A stretch of 64,000 bases of DNA from assembly GCA_964414425.1 (NCBI GenBank), contig CAYPWL010000009.1:1-64000 (forward strand). The letters run 5' to 3'. This DNA is from GYS-P2D sp964414425 (lineage in GTDB: Bacteria > Bacteroidota > Bacteroidia > Chitinophagales > Saprospiraceae). The notes beneath the pieces were generated by a model. It had not been told where the DNA came from. It saw nothing but the letters and a program-made list of their open reading frames with translations, and did not search any database. The position numbers and the translations under genes are program-made. Below are positions 54,034 through 61,835 of the stretch, one piece after another. Numbering within the stretch: the stretch's first letter is position 1; each line of letters begins with the position of its first letter.

Positions 54034-57000
54034 ATGAAAAGATCGAATTTTACGTTTCTTTTTCTTTTCGCTCTACTGAGTTTTGTGTCTACACAGTCTT
54101 TTGGTCAGGCCAATTGTATCGGAGCTGTTAATGCTTCTGTTGCACCGGGAGAATCAGGGCTTTGTTCAGCTGACTTAAGTGGCTTTGCCACTGGATCTGT
54201 CGCTGGTGTGCCTTCTCCTGCTGTTTCAGTGCGAGTGGGGGCAACTACCATTGCGGCTTCTGGTTCTGGGTCTGTATCATTTGGTATAGGAATGAACCAG
54301 CTTCCAAGTTCTGTTATTGGAACGACACAAATAGTAGAGGTTACCTTCGACAATGGAACTGCTTGTTGGGGGGAAATCACTTTCGAAGCTAAGACACCGC
54401 CAGCAGATGGCACTGGAAGCATCGACACAGTATGCTGTGGCGAGGATTTAGTATTTCCAGCTTTAGCTTTTGATTTTGATGCACAAGACCCTTGTTTTGC
54501 GCAAGTTGATGAATCAACTTTACAGAGTGTTACATTATCCACTGGAGGTGGTATATGTGATACACTTATTCACGTGCGTACGCACACAGCTTCTGCCTTA
54601 TCAGGCGATGCAGGTAACAAAAATGTTATCACGTTACAATCAGATACGTTAGTAGAGATTCCATTGGATTTTGCTGAGGTACAGTTTCCACAAGCAGAGG
54701 TAGATGTACCTTGTGCAGCGGATGGTAGTGATTTGGATTTAAGCCCAAGCGGTCTTATTTCTATACTAACAGCTAACGGAGTTCCTATGGCACCAACGTT
54801 GGCAACTCCTTATTTACTAAAGGGTACTACAACTACAATAACGTTTGATACGACTATAGTAATCATTGAAACAATGGTTCCAAGACGCGTATTTATCGAC
54901 GGCGTATGGGTTGAAGTAACGGAAATCGTAAAGACTCCGGATACAACAATCGTAGAGGTGCCAGTAACTACTCCAGATGTTATCTTACTTAAGACTAACG
55001 GAGAGAGTAACCAAACTACTTGTAATCTTAACGCTAAGTGCGAAGATTGGGTTACAGATGGACCTTGTGGACTTCCAGTAGTTATGCGTACATGGACAGT
55101 GACTAACTGGTGTGACGCTAAGACAAGCGTAGCGGATAGTGTTCAGTGGATCAATGTAACTCCACCAGCACCATCATTTACATTATCAGGCCCAAGTGCT
55201 CCAAGTATAGAGCCATGGGTATGTACAGCATCTGCAACAGTTGTAATGACACGTGCAGCATCATGCGTATCACCTGCTAATGCTCCTGCTTCATGGACTA
55301 CGTCACATGGATCAATTTCAGTGGGTATGGGTATGGTTACTGTATCAGGTTTAGAAGCTGGTGTAACTGCAACAGTTACAGCAACAGTTACTAACGACTG
55401 TGACGGAGCGAGTGCTACACAGACATTCATGCTTACTCCAGTGGACAATGTTTCACCGGTTGCAATTGCAGAGGATCAGATTAATGTTACGTTGACACCA
55501 GACGGTACTGCAAAAGTTCCTTACCAAGCAATTGATGGAGGAAGTAATGATCAGAACTGTGGTGATGTAACGATCTGTGTATTCAGAACGGATGATGAGA
55601 CAATCGAAGATTGTTCAGATGCGGTTATCGTAACATGTGATGATGATCTTGTTTCAGTTACTATAGTAGTAACAGATGGAGCGGGTAATTCTGCACAAGC
55701 ATGGGGTAATGTAAATGTAGAAGAGAAGTTTGCAGATGTAGTATGTCCAGGCGATCTTGTTTTAGATTGTTTTGATAACATCGCATTACCAGATGCATTT
55801 GTAGTTACAGGATGTAACCAGATCACATTAGTACCATCTACTCCTGTAGGACCAGATAACTGTGGTTTCGGAATGGAGACTATTGAATATAGATTACCTG
55901 CTGAGTTTGCTGATGAATTCCCTCAGTTTGCTGACAGAGTATTATGTGATATTGATATCACTTATACAGGAGGCGGAGAGCCATTTGATGGAGATATCGA
56001 TTTCCCTGGTGATGTAACTCTTGATTGTGGAGATGTTATACCAGCAGCGGAATTAGACTTAGATGATCTTAAGTGTAACTTAGTTGCATGGTCGTCAGAA
56101 GATTCTGACTTCTTACAGGATGATCAAGCTTGCGGTAAAGTAATTAGAAACTTTACAGTAATCGATTGGTGTGCATTCGAACAGTTCGATGGTGTATTAG
56201 CTGATGCAGGCGAATCTGATGGAGTATTCCGTCATGAGCAAGTTATCTCAATCTTTGATAACGATGCGCCAATGTTTGGTGAGTCAACAGTAGTTGTTGA
56301 TTTAACGGGCAATACTAACAAGCCAGGAGAGGGTGACTTCACTGGATGTACAGCTGACGTTACAATTTCTGTAGAAGTATCAGATCTATGTAATGGTGTT
56401 TCCTTTGACGGTGTGTCAACAGGATGGGAATTTGGCGATCTTACAGGAAGTGGTACGTCTGCTACTATAGAGGATTTAGCAGTTGGAGATTATTCAATTA
56501 CATTCCATGCTACGGATCGTTGTGGTAACACGACAAGTCAAGCATTTGCATTTGCTGTTGTAGACGACAAGAGTCCTACACCAGTATGTATCCAGTTCAT
56601 AGCAACGGCTACGATGGATGAGTCAGGTGAGAGTGTAATCTGGGCATCAGATTTCAACTTCGGCTCATTTGACAACTGTGATCCAAATCCAGTTGTTGAG
56701 TTCAGAGATGCAGATGGTAATGGTACTCCAAGTTTGACATTTACATGTGCAGATGTAGCAAACGGTGTTGCTGCACCAGTGGCTATTGATTTATATGTAG
56801 TTGATGCAAGTGGAAATGAAGATTTCTGTACGGTGACATTATCTATCCAAGATAATGATGCTGATGCATGTGATGATGTTGATACTGGAGCAGCGATTTC
56901 CGGATCAATCAGCACAGAGCTTGGTGACATGATAGAGAGTGCAAGAGTGACATTAAACAATGCACTTGTTGACTTAACATCAGTACAAGGCCAGTATGCT

Positions 57001-58089
57001 TTTAGAAGCAATCCAGAATTTACTGATTATACAATTACAACAGAGCGTAATGATGATTTCCTAAACGGTGTAACGACACTCGATTTAGTATTGATTCAGC
57101 AGCATGTATTGGGTATATCTGCATTAGATAGTCCGTTTAAGATTATCGCAGCAGATATCAACAGTGATGCACGTGTAACGGCAATTGATCTTGTTGAGTT
57201 ACGTAAGTTGATCTTAGGAGTATACACAGAGCTTCCGCAGAATGATAGCTGGAGATTTGTAGATGCTACACAGACATTTGCAGACGCAACGAGACCGTTC
57301 CCATTCTCAGAATCATTAGATGTAGCTAACCTCGTAGGAGATGTTACAGGTCAAGACTTCTTAGGAGTTAAGATCGGTGATGTTAGTGGTAGCGCAATTG
57401 CCAATAGCTTGATAGCTGCAGGTACAAGAAGTGCCGGTCTATTGGAACTTGAGATTGCTGATGCTGCTATAACAGCAGGAGAGGAAGTAAGTGTAGCAGT
57501 AACTGCTGCTAACTTCAGTGATATCGCTGCTTACCAGTTCACAATGGACGTAAACGGATTAGAGTTTACAGGAGTTGAGTCTGGAGCAATAGCAGTAAAT
57601 GCTGAGAACTTTGGTTTACTTGATGGAAATACAATCACAACTGCATGGAACAGCACTGCTGGTGTCAATGCAAATGATGTATTATTCACAATGAACTTTA
57701 GAGCGACAGCAAGTGGAACATTGAGTGAGTCCATCGGAATCAGCTCAAGAGTAACACCAGCTGCTGCATATACATCTACAGCTGCAGAAATGGGTATTAG
57801 CGTATCATTCAGCGGAGTTGCAACATCAGAGTTTGCATTATTCCAGAATGAGCCGAATCCATTTGATAATGTAACAAGAATCGCATTTGAATTACCAAGT
57901 GCTTCTTCAGCTACATTAACAGTATTCGATGTAACAGGAAAAGTAGTATCATTAGTAAGAGGAGATTTTGCTCAAGGAGCGAACACTATTACTCTTGATA
58001 AATCTGACTTGAATGCAAGTGGTGTATTATACTATCAATTAGAGAGTGGTGAGTTCACTGCTACTAAGAAGATGATAGTAATAGAATAA
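54034..58089 (+). CDS. T9SS surface protein C: Ig/HYR-like repeats, dockerin-like, cohesin-like, type-A sorting tail
   Basis: A 1351-aa secreted protein from the ATG at 54034, chosen because the signal peptide starts there (MKRSNFTFLFLFALLSF, ending QSFGQ); 22 more in-frame codons lie upstream. Residues about 27-990 are Cys-paired Ig/HYR-like segments (TWTVTNWCDAK, DRCGNTTSQAFAF, VVDDKSPTPVC). A dockerin-like pair lies at about 1005-1070 (NGVTTLDLVLIQQHVLG; DINSDARVTAIDLVELRKLILG), a cohesin-like domain at about 1132-1262 (AGEEVSVAVTAANFSD, VNANDVLFTMNFRA) and a Por type-A tail at about 1265-1351 (FQNEPNPFDNVTRIAFEL, ending TKKMIVIE). The dockerin block and following VKIGDV-x-GSA-x-ANS are nearly the same as in protein A, so the two are paralogues. 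It ends in a strong terminator. Confidence 0.86.
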   Translation: MKRSNFTFLFLFALLSFVSTQSFGQANCIGAVNASVAPGESGLCSADLSGFATGSVAGVPSPAVSVRVGATTIAASGSGSVSFGIGMNQLPSSVIGTTQIVEVTFDNGTACWGEITFEAKTPPADGTGSIDTVCCGEDLVFPALAFDFDAQDPCFAQVDESTLQSVTLSTGGGICDTLIHVRTHTASALSGDAGNKNVITLQSDTLVEIPLDFAEVQFPQAEVDVPCAADGSDLDLSPSGLISILTANGVPMAPTLATPYLLKGTTTTITFDTTIVIIETMVPRRVFIDGVWVEVTEIVKTPDTTIVEVPVTTPDVILLKTNGESNQTTCNLNAKCEDWVTDGPCGLPVVMRTWTVTNWCDAKTSVADSVQWINVTPPAPSFTLSGPSAPSIEPWVCTASATVVMTRAASCVSPANAPASWTTSHGSISVGMGMVTVSGLEAGVTATVTATVTNDCDGASATQTFMLTPVDNVSPVAIAEDQINVTLTPDGTAKVPYQAIDGGSNDQNCGDVTICVFRTDDETIEDCSDAVIVTCDDDLVSVTIVVTDGAGNSAQAWGNVNVEEKFADVVCPGDLVLDCFDNIALPDAFVVTGCNQITLVPSTPVGPDNCGFGMETIEYRLPAEFADEFPQFADRVLCDIDITYTGGGEPFDGDIDFPGDVTLDCGDVIPAAELDLDDLKCNLVAWSSEDSDFLQDDQACGKVIRNFTVIDWCAFEQFDGVLADAGESDGVFRHEQVISIFDNDAPMFGESTVVVDLTGNTNKPGEGDFTGCTADVTISVEVSDLCNGVSFDGVSTGWEFGDLTGSGTSATIEDLAVGDYSITFHATDRCGNTTSQAFAFAVVDDKSPTPVCIQFIATATMDESGESVIWASDFNFGSFDNCDPNPVVEFRDADGNGTPSLTFTCADVANGVAAPVAIDLYVVDASGNEDFCTVTLSIQDNDADACDDVDTGAAISGSISTELGDMIESARVTLNNALVDLTSVQGQYAFRSNPEFTDYTITTERNDDFLNGVTTLDLVLIQQHVLGISALDSPFKIIAADINSDARVTAIDLVELRKLILGVYTELPQNDSWRFVDATQTFADATRPFPFSESLDVANLVGDVTGQDFLGVKIGDVSGSAIANSLIAAGTRSAGLLELEIADAAITAGEEVSVAVTAANFSDIAAYQFTMDVNGLEFTGVESGAIAVNAENFGLLDGNTITTAWNSTAGVNANDVLFTMNFRATASGTLSESIGISSRVTPAAAYTSTAAEMGISVSFSGVATSEFALFQNEPNPFDNVTRIAFELPSASSATLTVFDVTGKVVSLVRGDFAQGANTITLDKSDLNASGVLYYQLESGEFTATKKMIVIE

Positions 58090-58126
58090 TATTACCGTAC
58101 TAAGAATAAAATCGGTTTTTGGGATG

Positions 58127-58167
58127 GCCTCTTTTCCGCTCTGCGGAAAGGGGGCTTTTCTCTTTTT
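58127..58167 (+). terminator. Intrinsic terminator after surface protein C
   Basis: A 13-bp stem with two G-U pairs (58127-58139 with 58143-58155; CTTTTCCGC opposite GCGGAAAG), loop TCT, then TTTTCTCTTTTT. It ends the protein C transcript. Confidence 0.85.
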
Positions 58168-58373
58168 AATAGGATATATTTTAATTTATTCTCCATTCTC
58201 CATTCTCCATTCTCCATTNNNNNNNNNNNNNNNNNNNNNNNNNNNNNNNNNNNNNNNNNNNNNNNNNNNNNNNNNNNNNNNNNNNNNNNNNNNNNNNNNN
58301 NNNNNNNNNNNNNNNNNNTTTTAATAGGATATATTTTAATTTATTCTCCATTCTCCATTCTCCATTCTCCATT
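58164..58373. other. Assembly gap (100 N) flanked by a 55-bp exact duplicate with heptamer repeats
   Basis: The N run 58219-58318 has identical 55-bp flanks (58164-58218 and 58319-58373). The flank ends in a tandem repeat, so the two contigs probably overlap and the gap is artificial, or the repeat array is collapsed. No coding sequence is affected. Confidence 0.88.
58188..58218. repeat. Tandem heptamer ATTCTCC
   Basis: 4.4 copies of the 7-bp unit ATTCTCC (GGAGAAT on the other strand) before the gap. The same array occurs after the gap at 58343-58373. Such heptamer arrays are copy-number variable and are a usual cause of assembly breaks. Confidence 0.9.
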
Positions 58374-58558
58374 TATCTAGCGATAATCTCATATACGTTA
58401 AATCAAAATGTGAGAGAAAATGAGCAATTCATATATGCGTAGAACATATTGCATATATTTGTAATGCGTTAACATCCCGCCAGCAGTTAAGTAAATATCC
58501 CTTGCATCTGATCGCATTGATAATTGTTATCCGAGAGGATAATAGAACCTAATTTTAC
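58374..58558. other. Intergenic region before surface protein D
   Basis: 185 bp after the heptamer array with a -7-like box TATATTTG (58454-58461) about 98 nt before the start codon of protein D. Nothing else recognisable. Confidence 0.5.
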
Positions 58559-61555
58559 ATGAGAACCGATTTAATTTTAATCCCAACAATGGATTATGGT
58601 AGACACTTTTTGTGTCTTCCATATTCCATCCTTTTAGTCTTAATCCTTATCAGTGGTTTCGCTGTTAAGCTCGAGGCACAGATATCTTGTATAGCACAAG
58701 TTCGAGTATCCCTTAATTCGCAGGGTCAAGCGGCATTATCACCACAGATGTTTGTCCGAGGTGATATAGCTGGACATAGTGTTATGGTTGAGAATTCACC
58801 TTTATCCGATCCAGCTATAGTTGATTGTTCTTTCCTAAATCAAAAAGTTAATGTGATTGTCATTAATGCAGAAGGGGCGAGATGTTGGTCATCTCTAATT
58901 GTCGAAGATAAGCGAGACTTGGAGGTATCTATACGGGATACAGCGATTCTTTGTTCAGAATTCAATAGTGATGATACTCTCTTCGATCTCATAACTGTAG
59001 AAGATAACTGTGTCAGAGCTGAGGACCTTACTATTTCTTTCAACACGGTTAGGGATTCAATATTTGATTCTAAGAGTGATACACTCAGAAGGGATTTATG
59101 TATATGGTCTATAACAGGGCCAAATGGAGAGTTAGAAGTTTTTTCCTCATTTATATATATCACACGACTTAACATTGACAGAATCACTTTTCCATCAGAT
59201 ACTGTGGTGTATTCGTCAATAGAAGCTGTTGATACCGCCATTACTGGTGTACCAACTGTTTCAGGTATGATCTTATCAGAACAGTGTAATTTGAATGTGG
59301 TCACCAGTATTCAAGGGCCAATTTTATCGGATTGTGATAAGAGACTGAAGTTTAATAGGGTGTGGTCTGTAGTGGATGTTAAACATTGGGAAATTATAGC
59401 TGAGGAGGTACAAACCATAAGGTTTATCGATACTACGTTAAAAACGATTATAGCCCCAGACTTGGATGTAGAGATTATCGATGATTGCCAAGCTGAATTA
59501 GTAATTAGAGATTTCAACTTAGATTCTAGTGGAATTGGGATAATCAGAGGGCAGTATAAATCTATAATTGCCAATGGGAATATTGTATTCCCTGGGGATA
59601 GGCTGGATGTAGTTGATGGGGATACGGTCATTATAGAGTATGGTGCAATCAATGACTGCTTTGAGAGATTAGAGCCTGTTGTAGATACGATAGTAGTTAC
59701 AGTACCTAATAACATATCCATTATCACTTGTAATGGGCATGCTGTGGCATTAGCAATGGATGATAATACCACTCGAAGTATTAGACTTGAACGGCTGTTC
59801 ACGGGCTTTGTACAGTCTTGTGGGGATTACACGTTGGTAGGCGCGCGAACTCAAGCGGTCTGTGGCCAACAGGATACCATTTTTAGTAATAGGGTTATGT
59901 TTTGCGCTGATGATATCGGTCAATCTGTCTCCATTTTAGTAACTGCTGTCAACAATAACGGTATGAGCAGTACCGATACCTGCGAGATTGTAGTAGAAAT
60001 TCAAGATAAGAGATCACCTCTCGTTGATTGCACTATAACGTCAGATACCCTGTATTATAGCGCTATAGACAGTTTGGTTAGAATAGGAGACCTGAATAGA
60101 TACTTTAATTTCATAAGTAGTGATAATATTATATCTGTAACTGGGTCAGGGAGTGGCATGGGGGGGTCTCTGGGCTCATCATTTGAATTTAGCGCAGCAT
60201 TTAATCAATCGAATGGTTTAATAGAATCCTCTATGGGATTAGACTCTTTCAATTGCGCATTTGTCGATGCAGAAGGTATTGGTTCATATAATTTTGAGTT
60301 AAAGGTTAATGGGAGCAATGGGGCGAGTATATCGTGTCCTGTAAGTTTAACCTTGTTAGATACACTCAATGTTTGTCCAACAGCGTCGAATTTCATTTCG
60401 GGTCGATTATTGGCTTATGGTAGAAGTGGGGTGAAAGACGCCGATGTCACAATAGGTAGAAATGAAGAGATTAGTAGTTGGATATCAACAAATATCTCGG
60501 GTGACTTCATGTTTGACATTGACGTTGAAGCGAAAGATCTGACCGTAGATTATGCTGATAGCTGGTATTCAGATATTACATCCAACGATTTATTTTTGTT
60601 GCAGGAGATATTATTTGGAACCTACGAACCGAATGAATTAGAAGAGGCGAGTGCGGACATCAATAACGATGGAGTAATCAATACATTCGACTTCATTATC
60701 ATGAAGAGGGTATTACTTGGTGAAGAGCCTGAAGTCATCGTTACGACTAAACCTTGGAGTATTTTCGCTAAAGAATCTGTATGCTATGATGTAGAAGAAT
60801 GCTTCGATGGCCGATTTTCACTTGATAGTTTCGATGATTACAATAACATAGAATTATGGGCTATAAAAGAAGGAGATATTGATCAAGATGCAGCGGATCA
60901 GAGCGAGTCGAGAAGCCAAAATTTGATCAATTACTTTATAGATTCCGAAACCATAAGACAGCGTAAGGGACATTCGGTTAGAATACTTACTTCTGAGATT
61001 AGTCAATTTACCTCAATGCAAGTTGAGTTAGAAATTCCAAAAGAAGTGGATGTCTATATAGACGAGACTATAGGACTTCAAACAAGAAGATATAATGATA
61101 GACTTCGACTAATCTATGCTAAAGGTTCGCAAGACAAACCGGAGGATATTGTCATACAATTTTCAGAGGCGCAATCTGCACTGTGGGACCTTCAAAATTT
61201 AGTTATATCCAATGAGTTAAGACCGTTGATCTTCTTAAGTAATGATAAGCAGATATTTAGTCTCAATAAGATAGAAGAACATACTGATAGAATACTTGAT
61301 AAAGGAAACGCCTTAATTTACCCTAATCCAGGTCGTGGGCAGAGTAAGGTGAAACTAAATCATGCATGGAATGCTGGACCTGTCAATTGCGAGATTTATA
61401 ATAACATTGGTCAGCTCGTTTGGTCTCATACGGTGTTAAAAAGTGACGGTATAGTTGAAGAATTATTGTTACCTGAGCATCTAAGACCTGGTTTATATAG
61501 CGTGGTTATTACAGACTGCATTCAAAGTGCGATCAAGAGTTATATTAAAATGTAA
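58559..61555 (+). CDS. T9SS surface protein D: Ig-like segments, dockerin-like module, type-A sorting tail
   Basis: A 998-aa secreted protein. The signal sequence is about residues 11-41 (hydrophobic SILLVLILISGFAV, ending KLEAQ). Several Cys-paired segments share the plan of proteins A and C (SCIAQVRVSLNSQGQAALSPQ at the start, DNCVRAEDLTISF, WSVVDVKHWE). A dockerin-like pair lies at about 670-735; its second loop DINNDGVINTFDFIIMKRVLLG is canonical (D-x-N-x-D-G). A degraded cohesin-like stretch (about 795-900) and a type-A tail (about 917-998, LIYPNPGRGQSKVKLNHAW, ending AIKSYIKM) follow. It is more diverged than A and C. Confidence 0.82.
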   Translation: MRTDLILIPTMDYGRHFLCLPYSILLVLILISGFAVKLEAQISCIAQVRVSLNSQGQAALSPQMFVRGDIAGHSVMVENSPLSDPAIVDCSFLNQKVNVIVINAEGARCWSSLIVEDKRDLEVSIRDTAILCSEFNSDDTLFDLITVEDNCVRAEDLTISFNTVRDSIFDSKSDTLRRDLCIWSITGPNGELEVFSSFIYITRLNIDRITFPSDTVVYSSIEAVDTAITGVPTVSGMILSEQCNLNVVTSIQGPILSDCDKRLKFNRVWSVVDVKHWEIIAEEVQTIRFIDTTLKTIIAPDLDVEIIDDCQAELVIRDFNLDSSGIGIIRGQYKSIIANGNIVFPGDRLDVVDGDTVIIEYGAINDCFERLEPVVDTIVVTVPNNISIITCNGHAVALAMDDNTTRSIRLERLFTGFVQSCGDYTLVGARTQAVCGQQDTIFSNRVMFCADDIGQSVSILVTAVNNNGMSSTDTCEIVVEIQDKRSPLVDCTITSDTLYYSAIDSLVRIGDLNRYFNFISSDNIISVTGSGSGMGGSLGSSFEFSAAFNQSNGLIESSMGLDSFNCAFVDAEGIGSYNFELKVNGSNGASISCPVSLTLLDTLNVCPTASNFISGRLLAYGRSGVKDADVTIGRNEEISSWISTNISGDFMFDIDVEAKDLTVDYADSWYSDITSNDLFLLQEILFGTYEPNELEEASADINNDGVINTFDFIIMKRVLLGEEPEVIVTTKPWSIFAKESVCYDVEECFDGRFSLDSFDDYNNIELWAIKEGDIDQDAADQSESRSQNLINYFIDSETIRQRKGHSVRILTSEISQFTSMQVELEIPKEVDVYIDETIGLQTRRYNDRLRLIYAKGSQDKPEDIVIQFSEAQSALWDLQNLVISNELRPLIFLSNDKQIFSLNKIEEHTDRILDKGNALIYPNPGRGQSKVKLNHAWNAGPVNCEIYNNIGQLVWSHTVLKSDGIVEELLLPEHLRPGLYSVVITDCIQSAIKSYIKM

Positions 61556-61835
61556 TTTATAAAATACCTAAAAAGGGGTACTATAACATATTAAAAAAAA
61601 ATTACATTTGTTTTTATAACTGAGTACTACCTATAGTATCTACGTTTCTGTAGATGCATTTTAAAGAGATAATAATAGAACTGCTGGAGTGGATCTAGGA
61701 TAATGATGAAAACCGTCCTTCACAACTCTCCACACAAGATCGGTAATTATTTTTTTCGATAACACCCTTTGGGACTCGTATAACTATGTGTCTCCCAGAG
61801 CAGTAAGTTTTATTAATTCTTTTTAAAAGTATCTC
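61556..61835. other. Intergenic region before surface protein E
   Basis: 280 bp. A -7-like box TACATTTG lies at 61603-61610, followed by an AT-rich leader of about 225 nt. No terminator of standard form is visible after protein D; TACC/GGTA (61565-61580) is too short. Confidence 0.5.

Noticed and set aside
58188..58373. CRISPR array
   Set aside because: The repeats are 7-bp direct tandem units without spacers, and the second block is a duplicate across an assembly gap.
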